Positions 1 through 7,070 of a DNA stretch of 33,682 nucleotides are shown one piece after another; the first letter of the stretch is position 1, and each line of letters begins with the position of its first letter. Source of the DNA: a virus; IMG/VR virus record IMGVR_UViG_3300042519_000086, positions 1 through 33,682 of that record. One strand, given 5' to 3'. The notes under the pieces are model-generated. The model worked only from the letters and a program-made list of their open reading frames with translations, ran no database searches and had not been told where the DNA came from. A program made the position numbers and the translations under genes.

Positions 1-361
1 AATATCGGCTGCATTGATTAATACTTATCAAGGTATTTCTGCGGGTGTTAAGTTAGGATTTCCTGCAGCTATTCCTGCCGTTGCACTTGCTGCGGCTACG
101 GGATTTAGTGCGGTTAAAAACATTATAGCAACTAAAGTTCCAGGAGCATCAAGTGGCGGTGGCGGTAATATGACTGCACCAAGCTTATCGGCAGCAGCCC
201 CAATAGCTCCACCACAACCACAAGCAGCAACAACAAACCTAAGCAGCCAAACTATTAACGCAATAGGCAACCAAGCAGTAAGGGCTTACGTTGTTGAGAA
301 CGATGTAACAAGTAACCAACAAAGGATTGCAGCTATTCAGCAAAGGGCAAGATTTGGTTAA
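1..361 (+). CDS. Tape-measure protein, C-terminal part (5' end outside window)
   Basis: The open frame enters at the left edge (codons start at base 2) and ends at TAA 359-361. It has a small-residue-rich hydrophobic stretch (AIPAVALAAATGFSAV), then VKNIIATKVPG, a glycine run, and a Pro/Ala/Gln-rich tail ending in polar residues. That order is typical of the C-terminus of Bacteroidetes phage tape-measure proteins, which set tail length and lie inside the tail tube. The TTG at 14 is probably not a real start. The N-terminal part is at 32679-33682, and joining the two window ends keeps the frame. The prohead protease gene follows directly. Confident about the family; not certain that nothing is missing between the two parts. 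Confidence 0.7.
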   Translation, partial: ISAALINTYQGISAGVKLGFPAAIPAVALAAATGFSAVKNIIATKVPGASSGGGGNMTAPSLSAAAPIAPPQPQAATTNLSSQTINAIGNQAVRAYVVENDVTSNQQRIAAIQQRARFG

Positions 362-396
362 ATGATAACAATTTAAAACCATTAATATTTACGAAT

Positions 397-981
397 ATGG
401 ACTTACCTGTTTATTTATTAGACATTAGCGAGGATATGAATGACGATGCCGAGGTTGATTATGTGGCACTCGTAGACAGACCCGCAATACAAAAGAATTG
501 GAATGCCTTTAAAAACCAACAACGCTTTGAAGTGGTTAGCGAAGATAAGCGCATTATTTCTGGACCTCTTATGCTTGCTGACGTACCTATCTTTCGCAGC
601 GATGCTACTTATGGCGATTATTATGTGGTCTTTAGTAAAGATACTATTTTTAAGATTGCGCAAAAGTTTTTCAAAAGAGGCTACCAATCAAACGTAAATT
701 TGATGCACTCCCCTGACCAACAAGTAGAAGGCGTTACTATGTTTGAAAGCTTTATTACAGATCAAAGCAGAGGCATACAACCAATGAAGGGTTTTGAAGA
801 TGCACCTGACGGGTCGTGGTTTGGTTCGTTCAAAGTAGACAACGAAGGCGTTTGGAATGATGTTAAAGAAGGCAAATTTAAAGGCTTTAGCGTAGAGGGG
901 TTATTTACCTATAAGACAAAGCCAAGCAAAGAACAAGAACTTATGAATGCAATAAAGGAAATATTGCAACAGGTTAAATGA
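397..981 (+). CDS. Prohead (maturation) protease, XkdF-like serine protease
   Basis: A 194-residue protein expected to cleave scaffold and capsid precursors inside the prohead. The N-terminus (LPVYLLDISED) and the phrase VDYVALVDRPA are usual openings of XkdF-type phage serine proteases. The likely catalytic His is H104 in NLMHSPDQ and the likely nucleophile is S165 in GFSVEG, as in the S78-like families. The length fits a stand-alone protease. It is followed by a coiled-coil scaffold-like gene and the major capsid gene, the standard head-assembly order. The start ATG at 397 sits five bases after an AT-rich AATATTTA; no Shine-Dalgarno site is seen. Confidence 0.85.
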   Translation: MDLPVYLLDISEDMNDDAEVDYVALVDRPAIQKNWNAFKNQQRFEVVSEDKRIISGPLMLADVPIFRSDATYGDYYVVFSKDTIFKIAQKFFKRGYQSNVNLMHSPDQQVEGVTMFESFITDQSRGIQPMKGFEDAPDGSWFGSFKVDNEGVWNDVKEGKFKGFSVEGLFTYKTKPSKEQELMNAIKEILQQVK

Positions 982-1017
982 TAAACAAAATCTTTTATTA
1001 ATATTTAAACAAAAAGA

Positions 1018-1608
1018 ATGATGAACGCAAAAGATGCAATTATGCAAATTAGGGCTTTATTCGAAGATATGCCACAAGTAGAAGCACCTGCTCCTATTGA
1101 AGCACCTATCGAGGAAGTACCTGTTACATTCGCAGAATATAGCCTTATGGATGGTACAAAGGTTATGATTAGCGAATTAGCTATTGGCGGTGAAGTTACT
1201 TTAGCTGACGGAACACCTGCTCCAACTGGCGAACACCAATTAGCTGACGGCACTAAAATCGTATTAGACGAAGCCGCTAAAATCTTATCAATCGAAACTC
1301 CAGAAGCAGAAGCGGAAATCGCTGACGAAACTCCTGCTGAAATGGGTAAAAAGATGGATGAGAAAATGGCAGACGAAATCGCTGCTTTAGTTTCTGAAAA
1401 CGAAAATCTTAAAACACAAGTAGCACAATTAGAGGCAAAAGTTAAGAATGGCTTTAGTCAAGTAGCTGAGCTTATAGAAGCACTTACTAAGACACCTAAC
1501 GCTGAACCTATTGCGCAACCGAAACAAACATTTGGTTCTAACGTAACTACAAAAGATATGAAGTACGATAGAATTGAAAAATATAGAAACGCTTTATTAA
1601 ACAAATAA
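1018..1608 (+). CDS. Probable head scaffold protein
   Basis: A 196-residue acidic protein placed between prohead protease and major capsid protein, where scaffold genes lie. Residues about 20-45 are rich in Pro, Ala and Glu, and the middle has short repeats around LADGT(P/K). Residues about 110-150 form a coiled coil (ENENLKTQVAQLEAKVKNG), and the C-terminus is a basic helix (YDRIEKYRNALLNK) like the capsid-binding helix of scaffolds. Two ATG codons lie in tandem at 1018 and 1021 and either could be used. No enzyme motif is visible. The role is inferred from position, acidity and coiled coil. Confidence 0.65.
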   Translation: MMNAKDAIMQIRALFEDMPQVEAPAPIEAPIEEVPVTFAEYSLMDGTKVMISELAIGGEVTLADGTPAPTGEHQLADGTKIVLDEAAKILSIETPEAEAEIADETPAEMGKKMDEKMADEIAALVSENENLKTQVAQLEAKVKNGFSQVAELIEALTKTPNAEPIAQPKQTFGSNVTTKDMKYDRIEKYRNALLNK

Positions 1609-1620
1609 AAATAAAATAAA

Positions 1621-2574
1621 ATGGGATTTGATGTATCTGCATTAGCAAACTATACAAAAGAAAACGAAGCTCTACTTGTAACTTCATCTGTATTGGGTGC
1701 AAAAACTGCTGCTCTTATTAAGAGTGCAGGTAACGTTATGGTTGGCGTGAAGTCAAGCGAGAAAATTAACATTATGGAAACTGACGCTATCTTCCAAGCA
1801 GGTGGCACTTGTGGTTTCAATGCTTCTGGCTCTACAACTTTCACTCAACGTACTGTAACTCCGGGCAAGATTAAAGTGAATGAAGCTTTATGTCCGAAGG
1901 ATTTGGAAGCAAAGTACCTTCAGAAAGCTTTACCAACAGGTTCTATGTACGATAGTATTCCTTTCGAGCAAGAATTTTCTGATAAGAAAGCTAAAACTAT
2001 CGCTGCACAATTAGAAACTGCTTTATGGCAAGGTGACACTACAAGTGTAAACGTAAACTTAAACAAGTTCGATGGTCTTGTTAAGTTAATCGGTGCTGCT
2101 TCAGGTGTTGTAGCTGCAAACGCTTCTACTTTTATCTCTGGCGCTCCTTTATCAAGCATCACTGCTGCTAACGTAATCTCTATCTTTGATGGTGTTTACC
2201 AAGCAATTCCTGCAAAAGTTGTAGCTGCTGATGATATGACTATCTTCTGTGGTCAAGATTTATTCCGTACTTACACTGTTGCTCTTAAAAATAGCGGTTC
2301 TTTCAATTACCAAATTGATGTTAAGGCTGATAGCGAATTTGTACTTCCTGGTACTACAATTAAAGTTATTGCAGTTGCAGGTCTTAACGGAACTAACAAA
2401 GTTTACGCTATGCGTTTAAGCAATATGTTCTTAGGTACTGACTTATTGAACGAGGAAGAGAAGTTTGAAATTTTCTATGCTAAAGAAGCTGACCAAGTAC
2501 GTTTCGTATCTGAGTTTAAGATGGGTGTAAACATTGCATTCCCTGACGAAGTAGTGAAGTTTATCCTTGCATAA
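1621..2574 (+). CDS. Major capsid protein
   Basis: A 317-residue protein beginning MGFDVSALANYTKEN, recognised as the major head protein of Bacteroidetes siphoviruses and presumably of the HK97 fold. Two features support this: an N-terminal helical segment, and a central region with Cys-containing loops (GGTCGF, ALCPKDLEAKYLQ). It lacks an obvious delta domain, consistent with the separate scaffold-like protein upstream. A strong intrinsic terminator follows six bases after the stop codon, as expected for a very highly expressed gene that should not drive everything downstream. Confidence 0.8.
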   Translation: MGFDVSALANYTKENEALLVTSSVLGAKTAALIKSAGNVMVGVKSSEKINIMETDAIFQAGGTCGFNASGSTTFTQRTVTPGKIKVNEALCPKDLEAKYLQKALPTGSMYDSIPFEQEFSDKKAKTIAAQLETALWQGDTTSVNVNLNKFDGLVKLIGAASGVVAANASTFISGAPLSSITAANVISIFDGVYQAIPAKVVAADDMTIFCGQDLFRTYTVALKNSGSFNYQIDVKADSEFVLPGTTIKVIAVAGLNGTNKVYAMRLSNMFLGTDLLNEEEKFEIFYAKEADQVRFVSEFKMGVNIAFPDEVVKFILA

Positions 2575-2580
2575 TTTATC

Positions 2581-2612
2581 GGGTAGGTTGAAATATACCT
2601 ACCCACTTTTTT
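2581..2612 (+). terminator. Intrinsic terminator after the capsid gene
   Basis: Perfect 8-bp stem GGGTAGGT (2581-2588) with ACCTACCC (2597-2604), an 8-base loop, then a run of six T at 2607-2612. It lies just downstream of the capsid stop codon. Confidence 0.85.
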
Positions 2613-2633
2613 AAACTAATTAATTTCTAAAAT

Positions 2634-3155
2634 ATGCCGTGCGCGTTAACCCAAAATTACAGCCTTGATTGTAAAGATTCATTAGGCGGAATTACCGAGG
2701 TTTATTTTGCAGCAGCAGCAGACGTTACCTCAACTACCGAAGCAAGTGGTGTTATTACCGCACTTGTTAAGGCAGCAGGTAAAAAGTTCTACAAGTACGA
2801 ACTTGTAAAAGGTACTTCTCAAATCGTTGAGAATATCAATGCAAACGTACAGAACGGAACTGTTTTCTATGCTCCAGAATTAACAGTAGTATTAAACAAA
2901 TTACAAGCTAATACAAGAAACGAAATCTTGTTGTTAGCTCAAAACACTTTAGTAGCAGTTGCCAAAGATAACAATGGAAAATACTGGTACTTAGGTAAAA
3001 CAAGAGGCTTAGACCTTACCGCAGGTAATGCTGGTACAGGAACGGCTGAAGGCGACAGAAGTGGTTACACTTTAACTTTCACAGGTGCAGAAGCGGCTAT
3101 GGCTCCAGAGGTTAACTCTACAGTTGCAGCAGCTTTAACTACTCCTGGTTCTTAG
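2634..3155 (+). CDS. Virion structural protein, probable tail tube protein
   Basis: A 173-residue protein opening MPCALTQNYSLDCKDSLGGI. This start is common to abundant structural proteins of Bacteroidetes phages. The rest is predicted beta-rich with small residues and an Ala/Thr-rich tail; GLDLTAGNAGTGTAEGDRSG is a typical loop. It is a single-gene unit between two intrinsic terminators (2581-2612 and 3181-3210), as expected for a protein made in high copy. Size and beta character fit a tail tube subunit. Its location beside the capsid gene means a head decoration protein is possible. Confidence 0.55.
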   Translation: MPCALTQNYSLDCKDSLGGITEVYFAAAADVTSTTEASGVITALVKAAGKKFYKYELVKGTSQIVENINANVQNGTVFYAPELTVVLNKLQANTRNEILLLAQNTLVAVAKDNNGKYWYLGKTRGLDLTAGNAGTGTAEGDRSGYTLTFTGAEAAMAPEVNSTVAAALTTPGS

Positions 3156-3180
3156 GTTGTTTTGGTTTTGTATATAGATG

Positions 3181-3210
3181 CCCTCGGACTTAATTGTTCG
3201 GGGGTTTTTT
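3181..3210 (+). terminator. Intrinsic terminator
   Basis: Stem CCCTCGGAC (3181-3189) pairs with GTTCGGGGG (3196-3204) over 9 bp with two G-U pairs. The loop is TTAATT and six T follow at 3205-3210. Confidence 0.85.
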
Positions 3211-3212
3211 AT

Positions 3213-3242
3213 TTTGCAAACAATCGTGATAGTTTATATTTA
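3213..3242 (+). promoter_or_regulatory. Candidate late promoter, leaderless
   Basis: TTTG at 3213-3216 and TATATTTA at 3235-3242 are separated by 18 bases. This matches the Bacteroidetes -33/-7 layout (TTTG, then TAnnTTTG) except for the final base. It starts right after the terminator T-run. The GTG start of the next gene lies five bases after the -7 box, so the transcript would start at or next to the start codon. The same arrangement recurs at 28734-28747. Confidence 0.5.
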
Positions 3243-3247
3243 TAGTT

Positions 3248-3622
3248 GTGATAAGATTAATTAAGGGGCAAACCCAAAACATAATACTTACCTTGACTGA
3301 GAAGCAGCTTTTAACAAGCCCGAACTATCTATTTATATTTGAGAATAGATCAACAAATACGGACATCAAATTTGTAAGGCTTAACAATACAGACATAAGC
3401 GCATACAAGGAAAGGTACAACGAGTTCACTATTGTAGTTAATAGCTTCTTTAATACGGCTTTAAACGGGCAATACACCTACACAATCTACGAGCAAACAA
3501 GTACTACTAACACAAACCCGACGGGCTTAAACTTGCTTGAAACAGGCATAATGGAACTCGAGGATACAACTATATCATTCACAGAATACGAAACAACAAG
3601 CACATTCACAATAAGACAATAA
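3248..3622 (+). CDS. Conserved phage structural protein of unknown role
   Basis: A 124-residue protein starting with GTG (MIRLIKGQTQNIILTLTEK). It is predicted all-beta, with alternating polar and hydrophobic residues and a Thr/Glu-rich C-terminus. Its start and fold type resemble small beta-sandwich proteins often found before the portal gene in Bacteroidetes phages; a head or neck accessory role is only inferred. There is no in-frame ATG near the start that would keep the first strand, which supports GTG. Its TAA overlaps the portal ATG by one base (TAATG), so the two are probably translated together. Confidence 0.6.
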   Translation: MIRLIKGQTQNIILTLTEKQLLTSPNYLFIFENRSTNTDIKFVRLNNTDISAYKERYNEFTIVVNSFFNTALNGQYTYTIYEQTSTTNTNPTGLNLLETGIMELEDTTISFTEYETTSTFTIRQ

Positions 3623-5598
3623 TGGAAATACAAGTATTGACATTTGCCGAGGCAAAGCAACCTGAATATAAAGAGAAAAAAGGCGAAGGGTATATGCAGT
3701 ATGGTCAAAATAATGACTATCCGCAGTACCTATTAGACCTATTTAACAAATCTGCAAAGCATAACGCTATTATTAGAGGCAAGGTTAATTACATTGTCGG
3801 CAATGGTTGGGCAGGAGAAGAGGCGATTGTTCAAAAGGTAAATAGAGAGGAAACCCTTAACGACTTAACTAAAAAGGTTGCTTTAGATTTAGAACTATTT
3901 GGTGGTGCTTATATCCAAGTTATTTGGAGTGTAATGGGCGGTCAAGTAGCTGAGTTATGGCATTGTGATTATACAAAGATTAGAACCAACAAAGACAACA
4001 CGCAGTTTTGGTATAAAGATGATTGGAAGCTTACACGCAACCAAGAAAAAGCTGAGATTTACAATGCGTTTAACCCTGCTATCCCACAAGGTGTGCAGAT
4101 ACTTTATGTAAAGGAGTATCGCCCAGGAATGAATGTTTATAGCCTTCCTGGTTATTTTGGTGCGCTTAACTACATCGAAAGTGATGTAGAAGTAAGTAAG
4201 CACGTTTTAGGTAATGCTCAAACAGGCTTTAGTGCAAGTAAACTTATTACCTTACCAAACGGAGAGCCAAGCCCTGACGAAAAACGTGCAGTAAGCAGAC
4301 AGTTTGACAATATGTACACGGGTGCAGACGGCAAGAAGTATTTACTTGCTTTTGTAAACGATGCAACAAGAAAGCCTATTGTTGATGACTTAGGTGCGAG
4401 TGATTTAACTAAAGAAGACTTTGGTCGTGTAGACGAGTTAATACAAACTAACATTTTTAGCGGACATCAAATTACAAGTCCTGACTTGTTTGGTATTGCC
4501 GTTCCTGGTCAATTAGGAAACAGACAACAGCTTAGAGATAGTTACGAGATATTTAATAACACTTATGTACGTTATAAGCAAATGCAGATTGAAGGCGTAT
4601 TTAATATGCTTGGACAATATGCAGGAGTAACGGAAGAGTTAAAGCTTCAAGCTGTAGACCCTATTGGAATTGACTTTAGTGAAAGCGTAATTAAGGAAGT
4701 AGCACCTAAAGAATGGATATTAGAGAAGCTTGGTATTGACCCTACTAAATACGGATTGCCTCTTGAAACAGAGCAGCCAATGGCAGCAAGTCCTTTAAGT
4801 GTAAACGAGCATATTAAAGGCTTGAAAGGTCGTGAGTGGCAGAATATGCAGCGCATCATTCGTGATTTTAACAAAGGCAAGATAACAAGGGAACAAGCAA
4901 GTTCTATGTTAAAAGGTGGATATGCTTTAAGCGATGACGAAGTTTCTACTTGGTTAGGTGCAGAGGAATTAGAATTTAACGAAACCGATTTTCAGGTTTT
5001 CTTTGAGTTTGGAGAAGATAGAGGTGCTTATGAAGTATTTAAAAGCAAATCAAGATTTAGCGATGATGCAGACTTTGAAATGTTTGCAGATGTATCGCAG
5101 TTACAATCTAATATCTTAGATTTAATTGTTAAGGACAAGCGTATTACTCCAGAAGTAATTGCTGACACACTTAAAGAAGATGTAGGTGCGGTTAAGCGTG
5201 TTATTGATCTATTAATTGAGAAGGGGTTTATTAAGACAAGCGAAGTAAAGCAAGGTAAGGGCATTGATAGTAACGTTATTATCGAAAGGCAATTAACTGC
5301 TCCTATTGGGCAGATTGTTGAAGCTATTAAGCCACAAACTACGCAAATTTTAATTCGTTATTCTTACGAGTGGAAAGCAGGTTTTAATGATGGCGATTTA
5401 GATACAAGCAGACCTTTTTGCAAATACTTAGTAACCGCTAATAAGTTTTATAGCCGTAGTGAGATTGAGGCAATGAGTGCAAGGCTTGGTTATAGCGTAT
5501 GGGATAGACGAGGCGGTTGGTATACTAAGCCAGGAACAAACACACATAGTCCAAGTTGTAGACACGAGTGGAAGTCAAACATAGTTAAAAGAAAATAA
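3622..5598 (+). CDS. Portal protein with C-terminal winged-helix and Mu F-like domains
   Basis: A 658-residue portal forming the DNA entry ring of the head. The N-terminus (MQYGQNNDYPQYLLDLFNKS, then HNAIIRGKVNYIVGNGW) is a hallmark of Bacteroidetes phage portals; the portal core runs to about residue 390. A helical segment follows (WQNMQRIIRDFNKGKITREQ). Residues about 492-545 read like a winged helix (ILDLIVKDKRITPEVIADTL ... VIDLLIEKGFI). The last 77 residues contain DTSRPFCKYL and SPSCRHEW, like the C-terminal domain of Mu F-type minor head proteins. Length above a typical 400-500-residue portal is explained by these fusions. No separate Mu F gene is seen. Confidence 0.85.
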   Translation: MEIQVLTFAEAKQPEYKEKKGEGYMQYGQNNDYPQYLLDLFNKSAKHNAIIRGKVNYIVGNGWAGEEAIVQKVNREETLNDLTKKVALDLELFGGAYIQVIWSVMGGQVAELWHCDYTKIRTNKDNTQFWYKDDWKLTRNQEKAEIYNAFNPAIPQGVQILYVKEYRPGMNVYSLPGYFGALNYIESDVEVSKHVLGNAQTGFSASKLITLPNGEPSPDEKRAVSRQFDNMYTGADGKKYLLAFVNDATRKPIVDDLGASDLTKEDFGRVDELIQTNIFSGHQITSPDLFGIAVPGQLGNRQQLRDSYEIFNNTYVRYKQMQIEGVFNMLGQYAGVTEELKLQAVDPIGIDFSESVIKEVAPKEWILEKLGIDPTKYGLPLETEQPMAASPLSVNEHIKGLKGREWQNMQRIIRDFNKGKITREQASSMLKGGYALSDDEVSTWLGAEELEFNETDFQVFFEFGEDRGAYEVFKSKSRFSDDADFEMFADVSQLQSNILDLIVKDKRITPEVIADTLKEDVGAVKRVIDLLIEKGFIKTSEVKQGKGIDSNVIIERQLTAPIGQIVEAIKPQTTQILIRYSYEWKAGFNDGDLDTSRPFCKYLVTANKFYSRSEIEAMSARLGYSVWDRRGGWYTKPGTNTHSPSCRHEWKSNIVKRK

Positions 5599-5601
5599 GA
5601 A

Positions 5602-6183
5602 ATGAGCTTAAACACATTATTCATAAGCGTACAGAATATTAAAGACAGGTCTGGCTTACACGCTAACGTAGACGAAAAACTTGTATTGCCTGAAATTAAG
5701 ACCGCACAAGACATCTATATCTTACCTGCGCTTGGTAGTGCTTTGTACAATCGTTTGCAAGACGGCATTAATAACTGCACACTAAACCCTGACGAAACAA
5801 CGTTATTAGATAACTATATTGCAGATACTTTAGTACACTATGTACTCAGTGAGTTGCCAATGGGTTTGTCTTATCAGTTCTATAATAAAGGGTTATTAAG
5901 AAAGAGTGGCGAGAATACCGAGAACCCTTCGATGCAAGATATGATTGACGTGGCGAATAGATACAAGGCAAGAGCTGAGTTCTACAAGCAAAGAATGATT
6001 AAATACCTAAAAGAATATTCAACAACTTACCCTGAATACCTTAACCCTGGAAGTGGCATTGATGCAATACACCCTGAGAACGATGCTTACACAACGAGCA
6101 TTTGGCTTGGCGATTTTGATTGCTGCGCAGGTAAAAGCTTCGAGGAATTATATCAAGGTAACAGAGGTTGTAGCGACTGTTAA
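5602..6183 (+). CDS. Probable head-tail connector protein
   Basis: A 193-residue helical protein directly after the portal. It opens MSLNTLFISVQNIKDRSGLH, then KTAQDIYILPALGSALYNRL and DNYIADTLVHYVLSELPM, the pattern of the helical adaptor proteins that sit under phage portals. A Cys-rich C-terminus (DCCAGKSF ... GCSDC) might bind metal or form disulfides. Assignment rests on position, helix pattern and length; no catalytic motif is visible. Confidence 0.6.
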   Translation: MSLNTLFISVQNIKDRSGLHANVDEKLVLPEIKTAQDIYILPALGSALYNRLQDGINNCTLNPDETTLLDNYIADTLVHYVLSELPMGLSYQFYNKGLLRKSGENTENPSMQDMIDVANRYKARAEFYKQRMIKYLKEYSTTYPEYLNPGSGIDAIHPENDAYTTSIWLGDFDCCAGKSFEELYQGNRGCSDC

Positions 6184-6184
6184 T

Positions 6185-6316
6185 ATGAGCAAAGTAACAA
6201 CAATAAAAAACCAAAATAAGCTTCGTGTTTATTTAGAAAAAATTAAGAATGAGCCTGACGTTAAACCAAATAGTAAAACAAATAACGACACTCGGAAACG
6301 ACCACGAACAAATTAA
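6185..6316 (+). CDS. Small basic protein, unknown
   Basis: A 43-residue reading frame beginning MSKVTTIKNQNKLRVYLEKI, one base after the connector stop codon. It is strongly basic with a Lys/Arg/Asn-rich tail. It overlaps the next gene by 68 bases in another frame. The tight placement after the TAA, and a start that resembles small phage proteins, favour a real gene. The long overlap and small size leave doubt. Upstream in-frame ATGs lie inside the connector gene and are unlikely starts. Confidence 0.4.
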   Translation: MSKVTTIKNQNKLRVYLEKIKNEPDVKPNSKTNNDTRKRPRTN

Positions 6317-6692
6317 CTTTGTTTATTTCGGCGATGTGTGGGAACGTTTGTCTAATGGCGAGGTTACTTACCCTGCTATGTTCTACACTTTAACAGGTGC
6401 AACTATAAACGCTAAAAATATTACTTACAATTTTAGCCTTTATTTTATGGATCGTATGTTAATGGAAGAGACAAACGAAACGGAAGTTTTATCGGATATG
6501 ACTTTAGTAGGGCAAGATATTGTAGCGCAGCTTAGATACCCTAAAGCCATTTGGGATATAGGCGATACCGCACCTTTGACTTACTTTACCGAAAGCGACC
6601 CCGACTATCTTGCAGGAGTTAAGATAGATATAACAATGGAATTACCTTACCTAAACGACAGATGCCAAGTACCTTCAATTTACACTTATTAA
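6249..6692 (+). CDS. Probable neck/tail-terminator protein
   Basis: A 147-residue protein (MSLTLNQIVKQITTLGNDHE, then INFVYFGDVWERL and YPAMFYTLTGA) of a kind regularly found after the connector in Bacteroidetes siphoviruses. Length, mixed alpha/beta pattern and position between connector and tail genes fit a tail terminator or tail completion protein. Function is inferred from context. The start overlaps the small basic frame at 6185-6316. Confidence 0.55.
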   Translation: MSLTLNQIVKQITTLGNDHEQINFVYFGDVWERLSNGEVTYPAMFYTLTGATINAKNITYNFSLYFMDRMLMEETNETEVLSDMTLVGQDIVAQLRYPKAIWDIGDTAPLTYFTESDPDYLAGVKIDITMELPYLNDRCQVPSIYTY

Positions 6693-6701
6693 ATTTAAAA
6701 T

Positions 6702-7070
6702 ATGTCTTGTAGTTCTTCAACCGCAGATTTTCGCCCTGCACAATATAACATCCAACTTTGGCGGAACGATAGTTGGGTACAAACTTTTGCCATAACGGCT
6801 GAGAATGTACCTGTAAACTTAACCGGTTCTACTATTACTATTCAGGTTCGCAAAACTGCTAACGCAAGTGCAGTGGATTTAAGCTTATCAACGGGTGGTA
6901 ATGGCATCACTATTTCTGGTGTGGGTAATAACCAAATTGTTTTGAACAAAGTTGTAAATATTGCCGCCGGAAACTATTTATATGATATGAACGTTACCTT
7001 CCCAAGTGGTGTTGTTAAGACATACGTTTGGGGAACTTTTTTAGTACAAGAAGATATAACTAAGATTTAA
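6702..7070 (+). CDS. Beta-rich baseplate/fibre attachment-type protein
   Basis: A 122-residue protein with alternating hydrophobic strands: YNIQLWRNDSWVQTF, NLTGSTITIQVRK, GNNQIVLNKVVNIAAGNYLYDMNV, VKTYVWGTFLVQEDIT. This pattern matches the small beta-sandwich domain of upper baseplate (BppU-like) N-terminal regions and of similar proteins encoded before fibre genes. Its stop overlaps the ATG of the fibre gene by one base. A role in anchoring the fibre is inferred. Confidence 0.5.
   Translation: MSCSSSTADFRPAQYNIQLWRNDSWVQTFAITAENVPVNLTGSTITIQVRKTANASAVDLSLSTGGNGITISGVGNNQIVLNKVVNIAAGNYLYDMNVTFPSGVVKTYVWGTFLVQEDITKI

Noticed and set aside
503-697. 64-codon plus-strand frame inside the prohead protease gene
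   Set aside because: It is nested in another frame of a gene with clear protease motifs; its hydrophobicity follows from the frame shift.
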